Positions 1 to 6,137 of a DNA stretch of 16,713 nucleotides are shown piece after piece. The translations under genes were made by a program, and so were the position numbers. The DNA comes from Vicinamibacteria bacterium. GTDB taxonomy: Bacteria > Acidobacteriota > Vicinamibacteria > Vicinamibacterales > 2-12-FULL-66-21. Position 1 is the stretch's first letter. Each line of letters begins with the position of its first letter. The stretch is taken from contig JAICSD010000035.1 in the NCBI GenBank assembly GCA_025937075.1, positions 1 through 16,713 of the forward strand, read 5' to 3'. The notes beneath the pieces were generated by a model. That model did not search any database. It saw only the letters and a program-made list of their open reading frames with translations, and had not been told where the DNA came from.

Positions 1-2
1 AC

Positions 3-983
3 AAACCGCAGACGGCGGACAACCCGGAAGAGGGCTGGCGCTACGTCACCGGCGACAAGTCGGCGCGGCGCCCGCCCGAGCTGCTCACGCGCGACCACGT
101 CGCGCGCTGCATCAACCGCGAGGTGAAGGCGGGGCGCGGCTCTCCGCACGGCGGCGTCTTCCTCGACATCGCGTGGATCAAGAAAAAGCTGCCGAACTCG
201 GAAGAGCACATCAAGCGCAAGCTGCCGAGCATGTATCACCAGTTCAAGCAGCTCGCGGACATCGACATCACGAAGGAGCCGATGGAAGTCGGCCCCACGA
301 CGCACTACATCATGGGCGGCATCCGCGTGAACTCGGATACGCAGATGTCGACCCTGCCGGGACTCTTCGCGGCGGGCGAGTGCGCGGCGGGCATCAACGG
401 CGCGAACCGGCTCGGAGGCAATTCGCTGTCCGACCTGCTGGTATTCGGCAAGCGTGCCGGCGAGCACGCGACCGTTTTCTCGAAGCAGAACACGCGCGTG
501 CCGATCGATCAGAAGCAGGTCCGGGCTGCCATCGAGGAGGCGCTGCGGCCGTTCGAGCAGGGGCAGGCGGGCGGCGAGAACCCGTACGCCATTCAGACCG
601 ATCTGCAGCAGATGATGCAGAACCTCGTCGGCATCGTGCGGACGGAGAGTGAGATGTGCCAGGCGCTCGACGCGCTCGCCGGCTTGAAGGCGCGCGCGTC
701 GCACGCCGCGATCACCGGGCATCGCGAGTACAACCCCGGCTGGCACACGGCGCTCGATCTACGGCACCTGCTCACCGTCTCCGAGGCGATCACGCGGTCG
801 GCGCTCGAGCGGAAGGAGAGCCGCGGCGGTCACTTCCGCGACGATTTCCCCCAGAAGGATCCAGCCTTCTCCACCTTCAACATCGTCACGCGCAAGGGGC
901 GCGATGGATCGGTGGAAGTCACGCGCGTGCCGATCCCGGAGATGCCGCCGGAGCTGAAGCAGGTAATCGAGGAGCAGAAGTAG
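3..983 (+). CDS. sdhA: Succinate dehydrogenase/fumarate reductase flavoprotein subunit (3' part)
   Basis: This is the C-terminal 326 residues of the FAD subunit that oxidises succinate to fumarate (or the reverse) at the cytoplasmic face of the membrane. The reading frame is open from base 3, so the gene begins outside the window; the ATG at 123 is internal. Visible family signatures are THYIMGG (substrate-binding His region), the FAD-binding stretch GLFAAGECAAGINGANRLGG with its conserved Arg, and the C-terminal ESRGGHFRDDFP signature in place of the usual ESRGAH. The stop lies 10 bases before the iron-sulfur subunit, so the two are co-transcribed. No membrane anchor gene (sdhC/D) is downstream; in the mycobacterial Sdh1 arrangement, which the partner resembles, it would lie upstream. 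Succinate versus fumarate direction cannot be decided from sequence. Confidence 0.95.
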   Translation, partial: KPQTADNPEEGWRYVTGDKSARRPPELLTRDHVARCINREVKAGRGSPHGGVFLDIAWIKKKLPNSEEHIKRKLPSMYHQFKQLADIDITKEPMEVGPTTHYIMGGIRVNSDTQMSTLPGLFAAGECAAGINGANRLGGNSLSDLLVFGKRAGEHATVFSKQNTRVPIDQKQVRAAIEEALRPFEQGQAGGENPYAIQTDLQQMMQNLVGIVRTESEMCQALDALAGLKARASHAAITGHREYNPGWHTALDLRHLLTVSEAITRSALERKESRGGHFRDDFPQKDPAFSTFNIVTRKGRDGSVEVTRVPIPEMPPELKQVIEEQK

Positions 984-993
984 AGGAACATCG

Positions 994-1728
994 ATGGCAA
1001 CGGCGACGTTCAAGGTCTGGCGCAGCGAGGGCAACGCGTACCGCGACTACACGGTCGAGACGGTCCCGGGCATGGTCGTCCTGGATGCGGTGCACCAGAT
1101 TCAGGCGAAGCAGGCGCCGGACCTCGCGGTCCGCTGGAATTGCAAGGCAGGAAAATGCGGGTCGTGCTCGGCGGAGGTCAACGGCAGCCCGCGCCTGATG
1201 TGCATGACGCGCCTCAGCAGCCTCAATCTCGACGCGCCGGTCACCGTCGAGCCGATGCGGACCTTCCCGCTGATCAAGGACCTCGTGACCGACGTCTCCT
1301 GGAACTTCCGCGTCAAGAAGGGCATCACGCCGTTCACAGCGCGGCGTCCTGACGCGCCGGACGGCACGTGGCGCATGCGTCAGGCCGACGTCGATCGCGT
1401 GCAGGAGTTCCGCAAGTGCATCGAGTGCTTCCTGTGCCAGGACGTCTGCCACATCCTGCGCGACCACAGGATGCACGACGAGTTCATCGGACCACGGTTC
1501 CTGACCTACGTGGCAGCGCTCGAGATGAACCCGCTCGACAACGCCGACCGCCTGCCGGAACTGAAAGAGCGCCACGGCGTCGGGCTGTGCAACATCACGC
1601 GATGCTGCACGAAAGTCTGTCCCGAGCACATCACCATCACGGAAAATGCGATCATCCCGTTGAAGGAGCGCGTCGTGGATCGGTATTACGATCCGATCAA
1701 GAAGCTGCTTCGGGTGATTCGTTCCTGA
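994..1728 (+). CDS. sdhB: Succinate dehydrogenase iron-sulfur subunit
   Basis: This 244-residue subunit passes electrons from the flavin to quinone through three Fe-S clusters. The N-terminal ferredoxin domain holds the [2Fe-2S] ligands C50, C55, C58 and C70. The C-terminal domain has CIECFLCQDVC (C142, C145, C148, C152) for the [4Fe-4S] centre and CNITRCCTKVCP (C199, C204/C205, C209) for the [3Fe-4S] centre plus the last 4Fe ligand. All expected cysteines are present. From memory, the WNCKAGKCGSC and CNITRCCTKVCPEH segments closely resemble the mycobacterial Sdh1 iron-sulfur protein rather than the E. coli or mitochondrial type. The ATG at 994 is preceded by AGAGGAACA at an SD-like distance. 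It follows the flavoprotein gene by 10 bases and precedes the helical protein gene by 8. Confidence 0.96.
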   Translation: MATATFKVWRSEGNAYRDYTVETVPGMVVLDAVHQIQAKQAPDLAVRWNCKAGKCGSCSAEVNGSPRLMCMTRLSSLNLDAPVTVEPMRTFPLIKDLVTDVSWNFRVKKGITPFTARRPDAPDGTWRMRQADVDRVQEFRKCIECFLCQDVCHILRDHRMHDEFIGPRFLTYVAALEMNPLDNADRLPELKERHGVGLCNITRCCTKVCPEHITITENAIIPLKERVVDRYYDPIKKLLRVIRS

Positions 1729-1736
1729 GGTGAGCC

Positions 1737-2246
1737 ATGCCGCACACGTTCAACCTCAAGCCGCTCTCGAAGGACGCCGTTCCGGCGGCGCTCGCGAAGG
1801 CGGAGCGCTATCGTCTCCTCAACGAGCCGGGTGAAGCGGAGAGCATCTGCCTCGACGTCCTGCAGATCGATGACGCGAACCAGGACGCGCTCATCACGAT
1901 GATCCTGGCCCTCACGGATCAGTTCCCTGAAGAAGCGTCGAAGTCGGCCGCGCGCGCCACGGATCTCGTGCCGCGTCTCACGGACGAGTACGACCGCGCG
2001 TACTACGGGGGCATCATCCGCGAGCGCCGCGCGAAGGCCGTCCTCCATCACCAGCGCTACGGCGCCGTCGTCACGGCCATCGACTGGCTCAAAGAGGCGA
2101 TGGATTGCTACGAGCGGGCGGAGCGCATCCGTCCCGCGCACAACGACGACGCGGTGCTGCGATGGAATACGTGCGCGCGCCTGCTGATGACGCTGCCGGA
2201 GATTGAACCGGAACCGTCAGCGCCTGAGCCGATTCAGCTCGAATAG
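1737..2246 (+). CDS. Helical TPR-like protein of unknown function, linked to SDH genes
   Basis: This is a 169-residue soluble protein with no signal peptide or membrane segment. It is rich in Ala, Glu, Arg and Leu. Stretches such as AERYRLLNEPGEAESICLDV and CYERAERIRPAHNDDAVLRW have the helix-turn-helix spacing of tetratricopeptide repeats, so a small protein-binding scaffold is likely. The start is well supported by GAGGTGA immediately upstream, overlapping the stop of the iron-sulfur subunit gene (TGA at 1726-1728), so translation is probably coupled. The position directly behind the SDH genes suggests a role in assembly or regulation of the complex, but that is inference only. The last 30 bases overlap the 3' end of the opposite-strand glycosyltransferase gene. 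I do not recognise a named family. Confidence 0.85.
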   Translation: MPHTFNLKPLSKDAVPAALAKAERYRLLNEPGEAESICLDVLQIDDANQDALITMILALTDQFPEEASKSAARATDLVPRLTDEYDRAYYGGIIRERRAKAVLHHQRYGAVVTAIDWLKEAMDCYERAERIRPAHNDDAVLRWNTCARLLMTLPEIEPEPSAPEPIQLE

Positions 2247-3689
2247 GGCCGCGGACTGACGCGGATCACGCGGAAGACGCCGCTGATACACATACCAGTT
2301 CCACCCCGAGGTTCCCCCGTACGGAAACCAACACACGAGCCTGTACGGTCGTCCATTTCGGCCCACGATCTCCGTTGGAGGCTCCTGCGCGCCGGGGAGG
2401 CCAAACGTGTGTATCAGCACGAGATCAGGCCGCCCCGCCGTCCAGTCGGATGCGGGGATGTAGGTGAGGCCTCCAAATCCGGCTAGCGTTTCGCTGTAGT
2501 ACGTCAGCATCAGACGGTTCCGGAAATCGTTGTCTCCGCCGACGGTTGTTGCGCGACCCCCGGCGAGCGCGGCCATTTCATTCACCGCCTGCGCGTAATG
2601 GCCGCGGCCGTCGCGCAGGACCGGCCGAAGATGCTGCGCGTTGCCGGCCGCGAACAGCGCGACGAGTGCAAGCGCGCAGATTCGTCCGCGCGGCTCGGTC
2701 CAGAGACGCGCGAGCGTCACCGACGCGAGCACGAAGAAGAACGGAAGCAGGACGAAGAAGTACCGCACGTCCAGGAAGCGCGGCGTGTACACGAGGAGCA
2801 CGGCTCCCGGCGATGCGAAGAGCGCCGCGAAGTACAGCGCCTCATCCCGACGCTCGCGGGCGAGCTGCACGATGCCTCCTGCAATCAACGCGGCGGCACA
2901 CAGCGCGGCCGCGAGCGCAAGCATGCCTTCCTCAGGCCCGCCCACGCTCATCGCGAGCGCGCGGCGCACCACGTCCGCCGCGTCGAACGGCGGTCCTCCT
3001 CCGTAGACGAAGTTCCTGACGTCGATGATGTAGTAGCCCGCCATGAAGACGAGCGGAAACCGGTGAAGGGCGATCCACGAACGCCAGGCCATGTGCCGCC
3101 GGATCATGTCCCGTCCAACGGTCCACACCAGGAGCGCGAGGTACACGAAGAGAAAGGTGAGGTGCGACAGAATGCCGAGCGCGCAGCACGCAACGAACGC
3201 GAGGCGTCTTCGCCCGCTCGTGACAGGCTGGCGCGCAATCGTGAACGCGGCGACGGCGAACAACGCTGCAGGCGCGTAGCCGCGCGCTTCCGAGGAGTAG
3301 ACGATCGCGAGAAACGATGCCGCGCAGAGCAGAGCGGCGAACGCGGCCCGGCGGGTTGCCTGAGGTCCTCCTGCCTGCCGCTCCGTCCAGAAGAGCAGCG
3401 GTACGAGACCGACGCCCGAGAGCAATGGCAGCACGCGGTACGCCATGGCCGGCGCGTGGGCGCCCATGAGCCTGACGGTCACGAACAGCGCCAGCGTGTT
3501 CAGCGCGTGGTTGTTGTCGTGATGAATCGCCGTCAGGATCTCCCACGGCCTCGCGGCGTCGCGCGCGAATGACAGCGACCAGACTTCGTCGAGCCAGAGA
3601 TCGCCCCGGGCCGCCGCCAGCCGGGTTGCGGCCGCGGCGCAGACGAGCAGCGCGAGCAGCAGGGTGTCCCGGCGGGCATTCCAGGCCAT
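2217..3689 (-). CDS. Polytopic GT-C-type (GT39/ArnT-like) glycosyltransferase
   Basis: This 490-residue integral membrane protein has many hydrophobic segments, starting at about residues 8-27, and a C-terminal soluble part from about residue 385. Just after the first segment comes DLWLDEVWS (D34, E35), the loop-1 acidic pair typical of lipid-linked-sugar GT-C transferases. HHDNNHALNT and YSSEARGYAP (about 131-140) are further landmarks of the GT39/PMT/ArnT-like superfamily. Such enzymes move a sugar from a polyprenyl-phosphate carrier to a protein, lipid or glycan on the outer face of the membrane; donor and acceptor are not predictable here. It is divergent from the metallohydrolase gene and convergent with the TPR-like gene, sharing 30 bases with it. 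GGGAG lies directly against the ATG, unusually close for an SD. Confidence 0.85.
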   Translation of the reverse strand: MAWNARRDTLLLALLVCAAAATRLAAARGDLWLDEVWSLSFARDAARPWEILTAIHHDNNHALNTLALFVTVRLMGAHAPAMAYRVLPLLSGVGLVPLLFWTERQAGGPQATRRAAFAALLCAASFLAIVYSSEARGYAPAALFAVAAFTIARQPVTSGRRRLAFVACCALGILSHLTFLFVYLALLVWTVGRDMIRRHMAWRSWIALHRFPLVFMAGYYIIDVRNFVYGGGPPFDAADVVRRALAMSVGGPEEGMLALAAALCAAALIAGGIVQLARERRDEALYFAALFASPGAVLLVYTPRFLDVRYFFVLLPFFFVLASVTLARLWTEPRGRICALALVALFAAGNAQHLRPVLRDGRGHYAQAVNEMAALAGGRATTVGGDNDFRNRLMLTYYSETLAGFGGLTYIPASDWTAGRPDLVLIHTFGLPGAQEPPTEIVGRNGRPYRLVCWFPYGGTSGWNWYVYQRRLPRDPRQSAALFELNRLRR

Positions 3690-3697
3690 CTCCCACG

Positions 3698-3703
3698 CTT
3701 ATC
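3698..3703 (-). promoter_or_regulatory. Possible -10 element of the glycosyltransferase gene
   Basis: On the - strand this reads GATAAG, four of six matches to TATAAT, exactly 8 bases before the ATG. No good -35 is seen 17 bases upstream. It is listed because the same 8-base spacing recurs at the other transcription-unit starts in the window. On its own it is weak. Confidence 0.25.
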
Positions 3704-3725
3704 GGCTTGAGCACCGGTTTTCCGC

Positions 3726-3761
3726 GTAGTCCGGGTAGTCCGCGGCCCCCGTCGTCCGCGG
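3726..3761. promoter_or_regulatory. Short repeats upstream of the metallohydrolase promoter (possible operator)
   Basis: The 112-base divergent gap holds two GTAGTCCG copies (3726-3733, 3735-3742; 9-base period) and two GTCCGCGG copies (3738-3745, 3754-3761). The CCGCGG cores are self-complementary and could pair across a 10-base loop. The block ends 3 bases before the predicted -35 at 3765, a plausible place for a regulator to bind. No known operator motif is recognised. Confidence 0.3.
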
Positions 3762-3764
3762 CGG

Positions 3765-3793
3765 TTGACTGTGGGGACTTCCTGGTCTACAAC
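3765..3793 (+). promoter_or_regulatory. Sigma-70-like promoter, predicted leaderless start
   Basis: TTGACT (3765-3770, 5/6 to consensus) is separated by exactly 17 bases from TACAAC (3788-3793, 4/6). Only 8 bases lie between the -10 hexamer and the ATG at 3802. Transcription would start at or within a base or two of the start codon, giving an mRNA without a leader, and there is indeed no Shine-Dalgarno sequence in front of this ATG. This is the best promoter candidate in the window and would drive the long + strand cluster. Confidence 0.55.
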
Positions 3794-3801
3794 GCCCCGG
3801 T

Positions 3802-6066
3802 ATGTCCCGCCTCCTGCACGTCTCCGCGGTCCTGATCGCGCTCACGCTGACCCTCCGGGCACAGGAGCATCCGCATGCGACCGCTCCCGCGCCGGTCGCG
3901 CTGCAGCCGCTCGCGCAGCAGGCGCGCCGGCTCGAGACCACGCTGAAGTTTCTCGGGCAGCCGCTCGGTGCCGCCGATCACCAGGCGCTCGACGAATCCA
4001 TCGCGATGAGCGAGGAAGCCGACGGCGCCGCGCGTGTGCAGCACGTGCTCGATGCGCACGCGCTGGCGGTGGTCCACATCAACCCGGAGAGCCGCGTCAA
4101 AGTCGAGCAGGGCCCGGCGAAGCCCGAATTGGTACAGGGGGGCACGCGTCTGTTCCTGGTGAAGGTGATCAACGAAGCGGGTGTCACCTCGCCGCTGCGC
4201 GTCCAGAGCCCGAACAGCGGCCGCGTCTTCGTGCCGTCGCGCAATTCGCCGCGTCCTGAGACGACGCTGACCGAACAGGACGTCCGCGAGCGCTGGGCGG
4301 ACATCTCGCTCTACGACAAGGCGCCGATGCGCGCCCGGCTCAGCGGCCTCGCGGTCGAATATCTCATCCTGCAGGTCTACAGCCGCGATGCGGGGCAGCG
4401 ATCCGCGACGATCGCGTTCGATGTCGGGCAGGGGACGCCTGACATCGGCTTCCGCAGCGACATCGACGTTGTCTTTACGGCGCTCCCGTCATATCCGCTG
4501 CGCGTGCACGTGCAGGACGAGCACGGACGTCCGACGACGGCAGGGTTCATCATCAAGGACGATCTCGATCGCCTGTATCCCAACCCGTCCAAGCGTCTCG
4601 CGCCGGATTTCTTCTTCCAGCCGCAGGTCTACAGGGCCGACGGCGCGGCGATCAATCTCCCGGCAGGGCACTACAGGATCGCGATATCGCGCGGGCCCGA
4701 GTACGCGACGGAGACGCGCGAGATCACGATCGGCGGGCCACAGGAGCTGAGCGTCGCGCTGAAGCGATGGATCAATCCGGCGCTCGACGACTGGTACTCC
4801 GGCGATCACCACATTCACGCGGCCGGCTGCTCGCATTACGAGAATCCGACCGAAGGCGTGCTGCCCGAGGACATGTGGCCCCAGATCCAGGGCGAAGCGC
4901 TCGACGTGGCGTGCATCCTGACGTGGGGACCGTCGTACTACTATCAGAAGCAGTTCTTCACCGGACGCGATCATCCGCTCTCAATGCCCGATCGCCTGAT
5001 GCACTACGACCTGGAGATCTCCGGCTTCCCGTCGAGCCATGCCGGCCATCTCGTGCTGCTCGGTCTGAAGGATCAGGACTATCCGGGCGCGAAGGTGCTC
5101 GAGGAGTGGCCGAGCTGGACGCTGCCGGTGCTGCGCTGGGCGAAAGCGCAGGGGGCGGTCGTTGGTTTCGCGCACTCGGGATGGGGCCTCGAGACGCGCA
5201 GCGCCGATCTGCCGAACTACGAGATGCCCGCGTTCGACGGCATCGGCGCCAACGAGTACATCGTCGATGTCACGCAGCCCGACACGGTCGATTTCATTTC
5301 CGCCGGCGACACGCCGTACGTGTGGGAGCTGAACATCTGGTACCACACACTGAACGTCGGCTTCAGAACGCGGATCAGCGGCGAGACGGATTTTCCGTGC
5401 ATCACCGACGACCGCGTCGGGCTCGCACGTTCGTACGCGAAAGTCGATCGTCCCCTGACGTATCGCAAGTGGATCGACGCGATCCGCGCGGGCCGCAACT
5501 ACGTCTCCGACGGCCGCAGCCATCTGATGGACTTCACGGTTGAGGGATTGGAACTCGGCGCGGGCGATGACGAGGTCCGCGTTGATCGGCCCGGGCGCGT
5601 CACGGTGACCGTTCGAGCGGCGGCCAACCTCGACGAGCGCCCGAATCAGGAGATCCGCGCGAAGCGGTACGACGTCACGCCGTACTGGGATCTCGAGCGC
5701 GCCCGGATCGGCGACACGCGCGAAGTCCCCGTCGAGATCGTCGTCAACGGCGTGCCGGTGGCGTCGCAACGCCTGCTGGCCGACGGGACGATTCGGACGC
5801 TGACGTTCGATGTCGCGATCGATCGGAGCAGCTGGATTGCGGCGCGCATCCTGCCGTCCTCGCACACGAACCCGATTTTCGCCGTCGTCGGCGGGAAGCC
5901 GATTCGCGCCTCGCGCCGCAGCGCCGAGTGGTGCCTGGCAGCGGTGAATCAGTGCTGGTCGCAGAAGGCCGCGCAGATCCGTCCCGCCGAGCTGGACGCC
6001 GCACGGGCAGCGTATGATCACGCGCGGCAGGTCTATCGCCAGCGGCTCGCGGAAAGCGAACGCTGA
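3802..6066 (+). CDS. Secreted CehA/McbA-family metallohydrolase
   Basis: This 754-residue protein begins with a Sec signal peptide (hydrophobic residues about 5-19, likely cleaved near LRAQEH). Residues about 90-325 are beta-rich and look like Ig/carboxypeptidase-regulatory-type domains. The catalytic PHP-like domain follows: WYSGDHHIH (331-339, with H337 and H339 as likely metal ligands), GFAHSGWG (455-462, H458) and ISGETDFP (525-532, D530). The family includes the carbaryl hydrolase CehA and McbA; most members have unknown substrates, probably esters, amides or phosphoesters. Residues after about 570 form another beta region with a short helical tail. It is the first gene of the seven-gene cluster, 71 bases from the next. 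A specific substrate cannot be assigned; the metal-dependent hydrolase fold is fairly sure. Confidence 0.88.
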   Translation: MSRLLHVSAVLIALTLTLRAQEHPHATAPAPVALQPLAQQARRLETTLKFLGQPLGAADHQALDESIAMSEEADGAARVQHVLDAHALAVVHINPESRVKVEQGPAKPELVQGGTRLFLVKVINEAGVTSPLRVQSPNSGRVFVPSRNSPRPETTLTEQDVRERWADISLYDKAPMRARLSGLAVEYLILQVYSRDAGQRSATIAFDVGQGTPDIGFRSDIDVVFTALPSYPLRVHVQDEHGRPTTAGFIIKDDLDRLYPNPSKRLAPDFFFQPQVYRADGAAINLPAGHYRIAISRGPEYATETREITIGGPQELSVALKRWINPALDDWYSGDHHIHAAGCSHYENPTEGVLPEDMWPQIQGEALDVACILTWGPSYYYQKQFFTGRDHPLSMPDRLMHYDLEISGFPSSHAGHLVLLGLKDQDYPGAKVLEEWPSWTLPVLRWAKAQGAVVGFAHSGWGLETRSADLPNYEMPAFDGIGANEYIVDVTQPDTVDFISAGDTPYVWELNIWYHTLNVGFRTRISGETDFPCITDDRVGLARSYAKVDRPLTYRKWIDAIRAGRNYVSDGRSHLMDFTVEGLELGAGDDEVRVDRPGRVTVTVRAAANLDERPNQEIRAKRYDVTPYWDLERARIGDTREVPVEIVVNGVPVASQRLLADGTIRTLTFDVAIDRSSWIAARILPSSHTNPIFAVVGGKPIRASRRSAEWCLAAVNQCWSQKAAQIRPAELDAARAAYDHARQVYRQRLAESER

Positions 6067-6073
6067 GGCTTGC

Positions 6074-6122
6074 CGCGGCGAAGCCGCGCAGCGGCGAAGG
6101 CGGGAAGTCGGAAGCGGAAGTC
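6074..6122 (+). repeat. Intergenic hairpin plus GGAAGTC repeats
   Basis: CGCGGC-GAA-GCCGCG (6074-6088) forms a perfect 6-bp stem with a 3-base loop. It is followed by GGAAGTC, GGAAGC and GGAAGTC in tandem (6103-6122). There is no T run, so an intrinsic terminator is unlikely. It could be a processing or attenuation hairpin between the metallohydrolase gene and the rest of the cluster, or a remnant of a dispersed intergenic repeat. Confidence 0.4.
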
Positions 6123-6137
6123 AATGGGGCCGCAAGT

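Noticed and set aside
123..125. ATG as start of the SDH flavoprotein gene
   Set aside because: The frame is open and family-like back to base 3 (DHVARCINREVKAG precedes it), so this Met is internal and the gene is cut by the window edge.
4981..6021. 346-codon - strand frame inside the metallohydrolase gene
   Set aside because: Antisense shadow of a gene with intact metal-binding motifs; composition is not protein-like.
6074..6088. Intrinsic terminator after the metallohydrolase gene
   Set aside because: The GC stem is perfect but short and is followed by purines, not by a T run.
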